The notes under the pieces: generated by a model | What the model was told of the DNA's origin: nothing | What the model saw: the letters and a program-made list of their open reading frames with translations, nothing else | The model's database searches: none | Program-made: the position numbers and the translations under genes | Shown here: piece after piece, positions 1 to 8,979 of the stretch | Layout of the letters: every line of letters starts with the position of its first letter | Position numbering within the stretch: position 1 is the first letter of the stretch | Source: JAJVID01 sp035714085 | Lineage (GTDB): Bacteria > Acidobacteriota > Blastocatellia > RBC074 | Direction of reading: 5' to 3' | Assembly: GCA_035714085.1 (NCBI GenBank) | Contig: DASTMP010000227.1 | Span: forward strand, 29,767 to 93,766 | DNA length: 64,000 nucleotides

Positions 1-1027
1 CCGCATTCTCCTGGCCCAACCGGGAATAAGTATATTGAGAGCTCAGCGTATGCTTCGGGTTGATTTGCAAATCGAAGCGCAGATTGAAACCGCCGTCGCG
101 CTGCGGCGTAATGACGGCGCGGCTGAAAGGCGCAATCTTTAGCGACGGGTCGAGAACGGTCGCATTGATAACGGCGTTATCGTCAGTCTCGCGCCGTCCC
201 CCGCTGATAAAAAAAGTCGCTCGTTTGGCGAGCAAGGGGCCACTCACTCCGCCGAAGTAGAAACGCGATTGATAGGGCGCGCGATTCGGCGCGAAAGGAT
301 TGCGCGAGTTCAAGCTTTCGTCACCGAAGCTGAAGACCCCGTAACCATGAAATTTGTCCGTTCCCGGCCTGGTGATAATTTGGATGGAGCCAAAGCCAAG
401 CCGGTCGTATTCGGCGGAAAATGGATTCTGATTGATGCGAATCTCGCGGATAGTTTCTTTCGGCGGAAGTCGTGAACCGGCGGTGAAGCCATCAACGTTG
501 AACTGCGCTCCGCCCGGCCCAGCCGCCGGCCCGGCCAGCGCTTCCAAAACCGCTCGCAGGTCTTCGGGGTCGTCCGGTAGCGCGTCGAGACTCTTGCCGC
601 GGATCACGATTGCGCTGGCGTTGTTTTCGGGATCGGCGCTGACGGGCGCATTGCTTTGGACATTCACTTTTTGTTCGGCGATGGTCGCGGCGAGCTTGAC
701 GTTCAGCGAGGACGGTCTTCCAGCCGCAATCTCGACCGCCTTGTTTTCGTAGACGGCGAATCCCGCGGCCTCGGCGCGCACGATGTAACTTCCCGGCGCA
801 AGGCCGCTGATGACGAAAACGCCTTCGTTATTGGTCTTCGTTGATTTTGCTTCCCCGGCGCCGTTCGTCGCGGTGACAGTCGCGCCGACGATCACCGCGC
901 CGAGTTGATCTTTGATCTGCCCGCGCAGCGTGAGAGCCGGTTGCTGTGTCAGCGATGGTTTGACGCAGAGAAGCAGAATGGAGAAGAGCCACAAGCCTTG
1001 TTTGATCGAACTGTAAAATGAGTACAC
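1..1027 (-). CDS. TonB-dependent receptor-like outer membrane protein, N-terminal part
   Basis: The open frame runs off the left edge, so about 342 N-terminal codons are visible. The GTG start at 1027 follows a GGAGG (plus-strand 1032-1036). The product opens with a hydrophobic signal sequence (about residues 10-25). Next comes a carboxypeptidase-regulatory-like beta-sandwich at about 32-115, recognisable by the NNEGVFVISGLAPGSY stretch. A plug-like region follows at about 125-225 with FNVDGF, IREIRINQNPFSAEYDR and a GTDKFHG segment. The barrel begins after that. This order is typical of large acidobacterial TonB-dependent receptors; the substrate cannot be told from sequence. It lies downstream of, and probably in one transcript with, the DUF5666-like gene at 1085-2245. 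Missing C-terminus is due only to the window edge. Confidence 0.85.
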   Translation of the reverse strand, partial: MYSFYSSIKQGLWLFSILLLCVKPSLTQQPALTLRGQIKDQLGAVIVGATVTATNGAGEAKSTKTNNEGVFVISGLAPGSYIVRAEAAGFAVYENKAVEIAAGRPSSLNVKLAATIAEQKVNVQSNAPVSADPENNASAIVIRGKSLDALPDDPEDLRAVLEALAGPAAGPGGAQFNVDGFTAGSRLPPKETIREIRINQNPFSAEYDRLGFGSIQIITRPGTDKFHGYGVFSFGDESLNSRNPFAPNRAPYQSRFYFGGVSGPLLAKRATFFISGGRRETDDNAVINATVLDPSLKIAPFSRAVITPQRDGGFNLRFDLQINPKHTLSSQYTYSRLGQENA

Positions 1028-1038
1028 GACGCCTCCTT

Positions 1039-1070
1039 CTCCGATTGCGCAATCGGAGTGGATCCCACTC
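1039..1070 (-). promoter_or_regulatory. Two adjacent palindromes in the 5' region of the receptor gene
   Basis: A perfect 20-nt palindrome, CTCCGATTGCGCAATCGGAG, occupies 1039-1058 and abuts the ribosome binding site of the receptor gene. It overlaps a second perfect dyad, GAGTGG-ATC-CCACTC, at 1056-1070. The two cannot form fully at once, so they could be alternative RNA hairpins between the two genes of the operon, or a DNA operator. Function is inferred only from symmetry and position. Confidence 0.5.
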
Positions 1071-1084
1071 TTTGTTGTTTCGGT

Positions 1085-2245
1085 TTAGAGCACGCCCATC
1101 GGCAGGCCCAGAGATAAATTGCTCGCCGCCCCGCCGCCCCGCTGCGCGAACTGTTCCTGAAGAAGTTTGAAAAGCGGATCGACGCCGGTGAAAAGGCCGA
1201 TGGCCGTTACCCGTGTGGGCGTGGCGCTTCTCACGCAGGAGACGATCACGCGGTCTCCCCGCTTCAACCCGGAAATCGTGAAGGCGGGCATCCGCCCAAC
1301 AGCCTCCTCAGGGTCTGGCGCGTCTGACGATGATTTTGCGGCGGGCGCATTGCCGCGCCTGGCGCGGTCGGCGATCATCGCGGCGAATTCGGGCGTCAGT
1401 TGACGCAGCAGCGAATCTTTGCCGACCACGATTGTGACCGGTTGTGGTGTTTGCAACTCCCTGATCGTAATTTCATTGCTTTGTTGATTAACCGCCGCAA
1501 CCACGCCGCCGAGGATGCGGAACGATCCTGAGACGATCTCTTCCGCCGTAAAGCGCGAGCCGTCAGCGCTCTTATTGCCGAGCGCCCGGATTTGATCGTT
1601 CAATCTCAATTCCGCGAACGAGCTCGCCCTTGTGTCGCTGAATTTGATCGAGTCCGGCGCGTAGCGGCGAAAGCGCGCGCCTTCTCCGATCTTTATTGTC
1701 AGTGGTTTGGCGCCATCGGGCGCGCTCGTCAGCAGGGAGATCTCTTTCGCATTCGGGTCGAGCGCCGTGATCACGCCCACGACGCTTCGTTGTCGCCACG
1801 CCATTCGTTCGCGCTCTCGCTTCCGGGCAAGATCTGTTTTAGTCATGACGATCAATTGCCGCGCGGAGAATGCGGTCTTGTCTTCCGTCTGTCGGCCGCG
1901 GGCGTAAACGCGATCACCGATTGCGACCTCGGCAAGCGAGATAGGAGCGGCTTTTTCCATCGACGATTCTTCAGGGGAGACGCGCAGGTATGAGGTCGTG
2001 GGCTCGAGCTTCACCGCTATCGTGTCGCCGCTATCCATTTTGACCGACAAGCGCGGCGCGGCTCGATCAATCTCGATTACTTCTCCGATCACTCGCGCTT
2101 GCCCCGCAAGATCGGCTGAAGCAGAAGCATTTGGCTTTTCCTGCCCGGATGCTTGAGCGGATACCCGCGTGGATGCCAGCAAGGATATTGGAAGCCACAG
2201 GAAAAGCATTAAGACGCGCGTGACAACAGTGGAGAGTCGCCTCAT
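1085..2245 (-). CDS. Secreted protein with three DUF5666-like repeats
   Basis: The 386-residue product has an N-terminal signal peptide (hydrophobic about 10-30, ending VSAQA). It then carries three similar beta-rich modules of about 90-100 residues. They begin near GEVIEID (about 52), GVITALD (about 157) and GVVAAVN (about 247), and contain LxxGDRV- or LNDQI-type turns. This pattern matches DUF5666-type domains of unknown function. Start: ATG with GGAG about eight bases upstream. The gene is followed 57 nt later by the TonB-dependent receptor on the same strand, and is divergent from the membrane regulator starting at 2423. A cell-envelope accessory role is plausible but unproven. Confidence 0.7.
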   Translation of the reverse strand: MRRLSTVVTRVLMLFLWLPISLLASTRVSAQASGQEKPNASASADLAGQARVIGEVIEIDRAAPRLSVKMDSGDTIAVKLEPTTSYLRVSPEESSMEKAAPISLAEVAIGDRVYARGRQTEDKTAFSARQLIVMTKTDLARKRERERMAWRQRSVVGVITALDPNAKEISLLTSAPDGAKPLTIKIGEGARFRRYAPDSIKFSDTRASSFAELRLNDQIRALGNKSADGSRFTAEEIVSGSFRILGGVVAAVNQQSNEITIRELQTPQPVTIVVGKDSLLRQLTPEFAAMIADRARRGNAPAAKSSSDAPDPEEAVGRMPAFTISGLKRGDRVIVSCVRSATPTRVTAIGLFTGVDPLFKLLQEQFAQRGGGAASNLSLGLPMGVL

Positions 2246-2422
2246 AAATTATTCTCCGAGCGTCAAACTTTGCGAACGCGATTTGCGTTTGGATTTAGAA
2301 CCCGGCGATCAAGTTCAGTCGTATTTCTTGCTTTGCCGCCTGATCAGCGCGGAGAATACGCAAAACCCGCTTTTATAGTCTTTAGAAACGGCTTTTGGAT
2401 TTCTAAAATTTGGTATACAGCG

Positions 2423-4741
2423 ATGAGTGAGCCAGCAAAACCCAATTACGAGTTCGGTTCTTTTCGTCTCGACCCCGCAGAGCGATCGCTGCGGCGTGAT
2501 GGCGTCCCTGTGCAGCTCACGCCGAAGATGTTCGATATCCTGTTATTTCTGGTCGAGCGCAGCGGACGGTTGGTAAGCAAGGATGAATTGATGCGCGCAG
2601 TCTGGCCCGACACTTTCGTGGAAGACGCCAATCTGACCGTTAACATTTCTTCCCTGAGAAAGGCGTTGGGCGAAACTGGCAACGGGCATCAATATATCGA
2701 GACGGTGCAACGACGCGGTTATAGGTTCGGCGCTGACGTGAATGAGTGTGGGGGCGCCGGGGCGGAGACGGTTGCGGCGACGGCGGAACAAGAACAGGTC
2801 GCTCGTCCACGCGCCGGAGGCGGAAAAGTCTCCGCGCGCAAACTGGCGATAGGCGCCGTCGCCGTCGCCATCGCTTTGGCCGGAATCTATAAATTTGGAG
2901 ACTCACGCTGGCGGCGGTCCGAATCGTCTTTCCAAACAATGAAGGTCGTCAAGTTGACGACGAGCGGTAAAGTGGCGGAGGCGGTCATCTCTCCCGACGG
3001 CAAATATGTGGCTTACGTCTTCGGGGATGGCGGAAAGCGAAGCATACGCGTAAAACAGCTCGCCGCCGAAAGTGAAGTGGAAATTGTCGCGCCGTCGGAA
3101 CTCCCTATGGGCGGAATGACTTTTTCCCGCGACAGCAATTACATCTACTTCCAGAAGGCGGATAAGGAAACGATGTTCCCCGCGCTATATCAAACATCTG
3201 TCTTGGGCGGCACGGAGAGAAGGTTGCTGAACCCGGCCACTGCAGATACAAGGGCGCGGGCGGGGATTTCGAGCGGCGTCACATTCTCTCCGGACGGCGC
3301 GCGGATGTCCTTCCTGCGCCTGACCAACGGGCCTAAAGAGTCGTTCTTGATCGTCGCCAACGCCGACGGCTCAGGCGATCGGACCTTAGCGGTTCGTCGT
3401 TGGCCGGAGGCCTTCGCAGGCTCTCCCGCCTGGTCGCCGGACGGTAAGACGATATTCTGTCAGACGTATAGCAACGAGAGCCGGTATGACCGCGGCTTCG
3501 TCGCCATCTCAGCGGCGGACGGGGCGATGCAAAATGTCAGCTCGAAGAGATGGGCTCCTGGGCAGTTCGCGTGGTTGCCTGACAGCGCCGGATTGATATT
3601 CGCCGCGGCTGAAGACGCGCCCGACTCTACTTCATCAAATTCCCAAATCTGGCGTCTCTCTTTCCCAGGTGGCGAAGCGCGGAGGATCACCAACGACCTG
3701 AGCAACTACGGAAGCGTGAGTCTGACCGCCGACGCCGGCGCCCTGGTCGCCGTACAGCGGGAGCGGCTGTCCAGCCTCTGGCTCGTCCCTCGCGGCGATG
3801 CGACCCGCGCCAGACAGATTACATTCAGCGCCGGCAAACGCGAAGGCCTTGCTGGGCTGGCCACACTGCCCGATGGGCGCATCGTCTATGACGTGGATGC
3901 CGGAGTCGCGGGGCAAAGAAACATCGTGATTGTGAATCCCGACGGCGGCAATCCCAAACAATTGACGACCAATGCCCAAGGCCGCATCAACACCAACCAG
4001 GCAGTTTCGCCTGACGGAAGCTTCATCGTTTATGCCTCGGCCACTGACCGTCCTCACCTCTGGCGCATGGATTCCGACGGCGGCGCCTCGCGTCAATTGA
4101 CCTTCGGCGGCGGCGAGTTCGCTCCACGGATTTCGCCGGATGGGAAATGGGTCGTTTACAACGCTATGAATGAAGGTAGAGGGACGATCTGGAAGGCCTC
4201 ACTCGACGGCGACGCGCGCCAATTGACCTTCGGCGGCGGCGAGAACGATCCGCAGATTTCGCCGGACGGAAAATGGATTGTCTATGTCGCTAAGTATGCG
4301 GAAGAGCCGACTATCTGGAAAGCGCCGGTCGACGGCGGCCAGGCAATCCAACTCACGAATAAACCTTCAGCGCGACCGAGGATCTCGCCAGATGGGAAGA
4401 TGATAGTTTGCCTCTATTGGGATGAATGGCCGAATAAAACGCCGAAGCTCGCCGTTATTCCCATTTCGGGCAAAGGGCCGGTCAAAACTATCGACCTTGA
4501 TCCTCGCACTCAAGAGGATGTTCGTTGGTCGCCCGATGGAAAGGAGTTGACATATATTGAACACCGCGCAGGCGTATCCAACCTCTGGAGCCTCCCGCTC
4601 GACGGACGCGCGCCCCGCCAGTTGACCGACTTCAAATCGGATCGCATCTACAACTACGTCTGGTCGCGCGACGGGGACCATCTCGTCTGTGTGCGCGGCG
4701 TTGATGTGAGCGACGCTGTGTTGATCAGCGGCTTCAAGTAA
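2423..4741 (+). CDS. Membrane-anchored winged-helix regulator with WD40-like beta-propeller
   Basis: The product (772 aa from ATG 2423) has an OmpR/PhoB-type winged-helix domain at about 10-105 (LTPKMFDILLFLVERSGRLV, then DANLTVNISSLRKALGE, then YIETVQRRGYRF). A single transmembrane helix follows at about 138-158. The rest is a long string of PD40/TolB-like propeller blades with repeated SPDGK and RQLTFGGGE motifs. The arrangement is CadC-like: DNA binding in the cytoplasm, sensing outside. The frame is open up to 2270, but homology with Trans_reg_C proteins begins only after MSEPAKPNYEFG, so 2423 is preferred; no clear Shine-Dalgarno is seen. Divergent position suggests it controls the DUF5666/receptor pair (inference). 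Confidence 0.85.
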   Translation: MSEPAKPNYEFGSFRLDPAERSLRRDGVPVQLTPKMFDILLFLVERSGRLVSKDELMRAVWPDTFVEDANLTVNISSLRKALGETGNGHQYIETVQRRGYRFGADVNECGGAGAETVAATAEQEQVARPRAGGGKVSARKLAIGAVAVAIALAGIYKFGDSRWRRSESSFQTMKVVKLTTSGKVAEAVISPDGKYVAYVFGDGGKRSIRVKQLAAESEVEIVAPSELPMGGMTFSRDSNYIYFQKADKETMFPALYQTSVLGGTERRLLNPATADTRARAGISSGVTFSPDGARMSFLRLTNGPKESFLIVANADGSGDRTLAVRRWPEAFAGSPAWSPDGKTIFCQTYSNESRYDRGFVAISAADGAMQNVSSKRWAPGQFAWLPDSAGLIFAAAEDAPDSTSSNSQIWRLSFPGGEARRITNDLSNYGSVSLTADAGALVAVQRERLSSLWLVPRGDATRARQITFSAGKREGLAGLATLPDGRIVYDVDAGVAGQRNIVIVNPDGGNPKQLTTNAQGRINTNQAVSPDGSFIVYASATDRPHLWRMDSDGGASRQLTFGGGEFAPRISPDGKWVVYNAMNEGRGTIWKASLDGDARQLTFGGGENDPQISPDGKWIVYVAKYAEEPTIWKAPVDGGQAIQLTNKPSARPRISPDGKMIVCLYWDEWPNKTPKLAVIPISGKGPVKTIDLDPRTQEDVRWSPDGKELTYIEHRAGVSNLWSLPLDGRAPRQLTDFKSDRIYNYVWSRDGDHLVCVRGVDVSDAVLISGFK

Positions 4742-5145
4742 TAAGGTTGATTGTCCAAATTTAGGAACCGCGATTCTCAGCAACGAACTCCTCAGACAAC
4801 GCGTTCCTTAAACCGATCAATACGCGCGCGACATCTTTCTGACAATCTTGTCGCGCATTCTCGCCCAAACGACATTTTTGAAGCCTCCGCTCGAAGAGAT
4901 TCGAATGGCGCAAAATTCATCGTCAGATCGAACTCGATGTCTAACAAGCTTTTCTCCGCGACGTGGCCTTATTGCTCGAGACTTCGGCGCCGAAGTTGCG
5001 GTTTTGCGCAGCTTGATTAGATTGATTATTGGTTTTATTGAAAGCGGATTTAAGCTCGCTGCGCTATCATCACCGCGACCCGGTTTTTACCGGCGGCGCT
5101 TTTGACCGCCGGCGAAGCCAATAAATTCAATGGAGAAGGAGAAGA
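4742..5145. other. Intergenic region, no gene seen
   Basis: No convincing reading frame in either strand. It contains one copy of a diverged 70-bp repeat (4747-4816) right after the regulator's stop, and a weak GC hairpin (5090-5112) just upstream of the HAD gene. The segment is AT-richer than neighbouring genes, and promoter elements for the HAD gene probably lie in it. Confidence 0.6.
4747..4816 (+). repeat. Copy 1 of a diverged 70-bp direct repeat
   Basis: Aligns without gaps to 6231-6300 with 57 of 70 identical positions, including ACCTCAGA/TCCTCAGA and ACGCGTTC blocks. Both copies lie within about 15 nt downstream of a stop codon and in the same orientation. Confidence 0.7.
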
Positions 5146-5979
5146 ATGAAGCATTATCTGTTTGCAAGCGATTTCGATCAGACACTAAGTTTCAACGATT
5201 CCGGTCTCATTTTAAGCGAGATACTTGGCGTATCGGGTTTTGAAGAGCGTGTGGCGGGAATGGCGAGGATCAACCTTGCGCAGCAAGGAGGCGAGCTTGC
5301 CTATTTGCTGTTGCACGACCCCGAATTCCGTCGCGTCCGCAAAGAGCATTTGATTGAAGCCGGTAAGCGAATCCGGCTCAAACAGAACATACGTTTGCTG
5401 CCCAAAATACTTAGCGACGGAATCGAAGGTCATCAATTTACTTTTTACGTCATCTCGGCGGCGCCTGAAGAGGTGATCCAATCGGCGCTCGAAGACATCG
5501 TGCCGCCGGATCATATCTTCGGCTCACGCTTCAACTATCATCCGCAGACCGGCGAGATCGAATCCGTTGTCCGCGTTCCGGCGGGTTACGGCAAGGTCGC
5601 GACGCTCGACGAATTGCAGGAGCGACTTAAAATCAGTTCCGACCGCATCATTTACGTGGGCGACGGCGGTTCCGACATTCACGTTATGCTGCACGTCAAC
5701 CGCCGCGACGGATTCACCGTGGCAGTTTCAGAAAACAAATACATCGCGCCCATCGCCAAACGTTCGATTCTCAGCGAAGACGCGTTGAGTCCTTTGATTC
5801 CCGTGCTCGAAGAGATCGTCGGCCTGACAGATCCGGCGAGCATCCGCTCGCTGTTCGAATCTCACGGCCTGCAGATTCAGGAGTGGGACAAGGTCAAGAC
5901 CGATTGGCTGAAGATCGGCGAGATCTTTCCAAAATCATTTGCCCATTCGGCGAACAATCTGGGGGCGGGCAATGATTGA
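5146..5979 (+). CDS. HAD-superfamily phosphatase (phosphoserine phosphatase-like fold)
   Basis: The product has 277 aa. Motif I is DFDQT, with nucleophile Asp9 and acid/base Asp11. Motif II lies in the YVISAAPEE segment (Ser of ISA). A conserved Lys precedes motif IV GDGGSDIHVM at about residues 170-180, which supplies the Mg-binding aspartates. Spacing of the motifs, with a helical cap between I and II, fits the SerB/MtnX-like C1 group; the exact phosphoester substrate is unknown. A strong GGAGAAGGAGAAG precedes ATG 5146. The stop overlaps the start of the next small membrane protein by 8 nt, so the two are translationally coupled. Confidence 0.85.
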   Translation: MKHYLFASDFDQTLSFNDSGLILSEILGVSGFEERVAGMARINLAQQGGELAYLLLHDPEFRRVRKEHLIEAGKRIRLKQNIRLLPKILSDGIEGHQFTFYVISAAPEEVIQSALEDIVPPDHIFGSRFNYHPQTGEIESVVRVPAGYGKVATLDELQERLKISSDRIIYVGDGGSDIHVMLHVNRRDGFTVAVSENKYIAPIAKRSILSEDALSPLIPVLEEIVGLTDPASIRSLFESHGLQIQEWDKVKTDWLKIGEIFPKSFAHSANNLGAGND

Positions 5980-6217
5980 GTGGGTTGGATGGATAGCCAC
6001 GGCCGTCTTCGCCGTTTCATATTTATGCCGCCGGCCCGCCGCGATGCGTCGCGTTCAGGCTCTGGCGGCGACGCTCTGGATCGTTTATGGAATCACCATC
6101 AGCGCTCCTCCGATCATCGTCGCCAATCTGGTGGTCGCGGCGGTGGCGATTATTTCTTCGTTTCAACGCCGCGATCAAGGCAGCCGCTTGAAAGCGCAGG
6201 CCGAATCTATCCGGTAA
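5972..6217 (+). CDS. Small inner-membrane protein, YgjV/SemiSWEET-like
   Basis: An 81-residue product from ATG 5972, which overlaps the HAD stop by 8 nt (GGGGGCGGG just upstream may act as ribosome binding site). Two or three hydrophobic helices are visible (about 3-20, 27-46 and 48-66), with positively charged RRPAAMRR between the first two. The WxxYG and N-x-V pattern in helix 2-3 resembles the YgjV/CBU_0592 group of short membrane proteins. Function is unknown. The gene is followed by a terminator-like hairpin at 6372. Confidence 0.6.
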   Translation: MIEWVGWIATAVFAVSYLCRRPAAMRRVQALAATLWIVYGITISAPPIIVANLVVAAVAIISSFQRRDQGSRLKAQAESIR

Positions 6218-6230
6218 GTTGGCAGGTAAA

Positions 6231-6300
6231 TTGATTGCCCGAATTTGGGAACCAAGATTCTCAATAGCGAACACCTCAGACCACGCGTTCCCGAACCCGA
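6231..6300 (+). repeat. Copy 2 of a diverged 70-bp direct repeat
   Basis: Partner of 4747-4816 (57/70 identical, ungapped). It starts 14 nt after the stop of the small membrane protein gene. Confidence 0.7.
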
Positions 6301-6371
6301 CTGAGCTTTATCAGTAATTTAGCTCAGCCACACCTTGGGCACGCTACTTGGAACAAAACATTCAATTAACT

Positions 6372-6409
6372 GCAGGGCAAACTGACAGGTTTGCCCTGCC
6401 TTCTTTGGA
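6372..6409 (+). terminator. Probable intrinsic terminator of the HAD/small membrane protein operon
   Basis: A perfect 11-bp stem, GCAGGGCAAAC (6372-6382) with GTTTGCCCTGC (6389-6399), encloses a 6-nt loop and is followed by a T-rich CTTCTTTGG tract. Confidence 0.65.
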
Positions 6410-6425
6410 AACGCCTTTGTGAATG

Positions 6426-6517
6426 GGTGTCAGGCGTCAGGTGTCAGGATAGAGTCTGCGGCCTCATTCCTTATCCGAAATCTGACACCTGACACCTGAC
6501 ACCTGACACCTGACACC
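6426..6517 (-). repeat. CAGG-heptad stem-loop element A (reverse orientation)
   Basis: The left arm (6426-6448) has about three GTGTCAG-type heptads and the right arm (6482-6517) five complementary ACACCTG units. The core at 6442-6475 is the reverse complement of the core of elements B and F (one mismatch over about 32 nt against F), so this copy is inverted relative to them. It ends 17 nt before the ADOP1 start codon, just upstream of its ribosome binding site. Confidence 0.85.
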
Positions 6518-6534
6518 TTCTTCTGGAGAGAGCC

Positions 6535-8979
6535 ATGCGAACATTTTGGCAAGACCTGCGCTTCGGCGCGCGAATGCTGCTAAAGAAGCCCGGCTTTACG
6601 ATTGTAGCCGTCATCACTTTGGCGATGGGCATCGGCGCGAATACGGCCGTATTCAGTTTGATCAACGCGGTGTTGCTCCGACCGCTGCCGTTTTATGAAC
6701 CGGAGCGGTTGGTGATGGTGTGGGAAGAAGCGTCGTTCGCCGGTTTCCCGCAGCAGGAACCGGCCCCGGCGAACTACATTGATTGGAAGGCGCGGCAGTC
6801 AGTCTTCGAGGATATGGCGGCGATGGCCTTCTCGACTTTCAGACTGACGGGCGACGGCGAGCCGCAGCAGATTTTCGCCAATTCGGTCACCGCAAACTTC
6901 TTTCCTGTGCTCGGGATTGCGCCTGCTCTCGGCAGGACGTTTTCGCCGGAAGAAGAGAAATCGGGGGCGAATAAAGTCGTCGTGCTCAGCTACAAATTCT
7001 GGCAGACGCGGTACGGCGGCGAGCGCGACATCATCGGCCGGGAGATTCTGCTCGACGACGAGAAATATTCTGTCATTGGCGTAATGCCCGCAGAATTCCA
7101 GTTTATGAACAGTTACATCGCGTTGTATGTTCCGATGGCGCACGGTCAGGAGATGTGGGCTGATCGCCGCAGCCATGATCTGAACGTGGTGGCGCGAATG
7201 AAGCGTGGCGTCGGTCTGCAACAGGCTCGAGCGGACATTCAAACGATCACGCAGCGCATCGCCCTGCAACATCCCCACGAATCGTTCGATGGAAGGTTGG
7301 GATCGGTAACGCTGCCGCTGCACGAGCAACTGGCCGGAGAGAGCGGCCGCCAGTTGATCGTCCTGCTCGCGGCAGTCGGATTGGTCTTACTGATCGCATG
7401 CGCCAACATCGCCGGCTTGCTGCTCGCACGCGCGGCCGGTCGCCGAAGGGAGATCGCTGTTCGCGCGGCGCTGGGCGCTGGGCGTGGCCGGATCGTCCGG
7501 CAGTTGCTGACCGAGAGCCTGCTGCTCGCCTTCGCCGGCGGACTGGCCGGGTTATTACTGGCTTCGTGGAGTTTCGCCTTCCTGGAAAAACTGATCCCGG
7601 TCGGAATGGCGCTTTCGACCAGTTTGACGATTGATAGGCATGTGTTGGGCTACACGCTACTGGTCGCGCTTCTGACCGGCGTGATCTTTGGCCTGGCGCC
7701 TGCGCTTCAGGCGTCGAAGGTCGATTTGAACGAGGTGTTGAAAGAGGGCGGCCAGACAAGCTCCGCCGCGGGCGGCGGCAGGTTGCGCGGCGCGATGGTG
7801 GTGTTTGAGATCGCGATGGCGATGGCGCTGCTAGTGTGCGCAGGCTTGCTGATTCAGACCTTCCATAAATTGAGCGGCCAGTATTCATTCCTTCAGCCGG
7901 AAAAAATCCTGACGATGAGGACCAGGTTGCCGCGCGACAAGTACAAAGAGATGTGGCAGCGAAAAAACTTCTACGACCAAACGCTGGCGCGGGTGAAAAC
8001 GCTGCCGGGAGTCATTTCGGCGGGATACACGACAACGTTTCCGCTGCAGTGGAAAGGCGGTACAAGCGCCTTCCGGCCTGAAGGCGGACAACTCATATCC
8101 GGATCGTCTTACGACGCCCTTTATCGCCAGGTGACGGCCGATTATTTGCAGTCGATGAGCATTCCATTGCGACAGGGACGGTATTTCGACGAAACCGATA
8201 ATGAGCGATCAATGCCGTCGGCGATCATTAACGAAACGATGGCGCGGCAATACTGGCCTGATGGGAATGCGCTGGGCAAGAGATTCCGGCTCGGCGGTTC
8301 CGATTCGAATGCGAAGCAATGGCCACAATGGATAACAGTGGTCGGCGTTGTCGCCGACATCAGGCAGATGGGGATTGACGCTCCGGTCAAAGCCGAAATG
8401 TACCTACCATATCAGCAGGATAAATCTCATTGGTGGATGTCGCCGTTCATGCTGGCGATTCGGGTGAGCGGCGATCCGATGAACCTGGTCGCCGCCGTGA
8501 GCCGCGAGATTCACGCGGTTGATCCCAATCAACCGATCTCCGTGATTGCGACGATGGCTAAACTGCTGGGCGAAGAGACTGAGCAGCGTCAAGTGGCAAT
8601 GATCCTGCTGGCGACCTTCGCCGGAATAGCGTTGCTGCTCGCCGCGTTGGGAATTTATGGCGTGCTGGCATATTTCGTCGCGCAGCGTACCCGGGAGATC
8701 GGCGTTCGTGTGGCGCTGGGCGCCAGGAGCCACGATGTGATGAAGATGGTGATGAAGCAGGGGATGACGTTGACGTTGTTCGGAACGGGGCTTGGTCTGA
8801 TCAGCGGATTGGCCTTGGCTCGATTGATGAAGAGCCTGCTGTTCGGCGTGAGCGCGACTGACCCGCTGACGTTTGCGGCGGTTGCGACACTGCTGGCGAT
8901 AGTGGCAATGCTGGCCTGTTACATCCCTGCGCGGCGGGCGACGAAAGTTGACCCGGTGGTCGCGCTCAGATGCGAATAG
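6535..8979 (+). CDS. ADOP1: MacB/FtsX-type orphan permease, 814 aa
   Basis: A complete ADOP. The signature N-terminal block is FWQDLRFGARMLLKKPGF, then transmembrane helix 1 (about 20-45, GIGANTAVF). A first extracytoplasmic MacB core domain spans about 60-275. FtsX core 1 (about 277-410) carries LLIACANIAGLLLARA and ALGAGRGRIVRQLLTES. The second half repeats this plan: helix near 425-450, second MacB core about 455-680, FtsX core 2 from about 685 with RTREIGVRVALGA. The end is IPARRATKVDPVVALRCE. ADOPs are known to lack a neighbouring ATPase and none is encoded here; transport or mechanotransmission substrate is unknown. GGAGAGAG precedes the ATG. Probably the first gene of an operon reaching DUF1080. 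Confidence 0.93.
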   Translation: MRTFWQDLRFGARMLLKKPGFTIVAVITLAMGIGANTAVFSLINAVLLRPLPFYEPERLVMVWEEASFAGFPQQEPAPANYIDWKARQSVFEDMAAMAFSTFRLTGDGEPQQIFANSVTANFFPVLGIAPALGRTFSPEEEKSGANKVVVLSYKFWQTRYGGERDIIGREILLDDEKYSVIGVMPAEFQFMNSYIALYVPMAHGQEMWADRRSHDLNVVARMKRGVGLQQARADIQTITQRIALQHPHESFDGRLGSVTLPLHEQLAGESGRQLIVLLAAVGLVLLIACANIAGLLLARAAGRRREIAVRAALGAGRGRIVRQLLTESLLLAFAGGLAGLLLASWSFAFLEKLIPVGMALSTSLTIDRHVLGYTLLVALLTGVIFGLAPALQASKVDLNEVLKEGGQTSSAAGGGRLRGAMVVFEIAMAMALLVCAGLLIQTFHKLSGQYSFLQPEKILTMRTRLPRDKYKEMWQRKNFYDQTLARVKTLPGVISAGYTTTFPLQWKGGTSAFRPEGGQLISGSSYDALYRQVTADYLQSMSIPLRQGRYFDETDNERSMPSAIINETMARQYWPDGNALGKRFRLGGSDSNAKQWPQWITVVGVVADIRQMGIDAPVKAEMYLPYQQDKSHWWMSPFMLAIRVSGDPMNLVAAVSREIHAVDPNQPISVIATMAKLLGEETEQRQVAMILLATFAGIALLLAALGIYGVLAYFVAQRTREIGVRVALGARSHDVMKMVMKQGMTLTLFGTGLGLISGLALARLMKSLLFGVSATDPLTFAAVATLLAIVAMLACYIPARRATKVDPVVALRCE

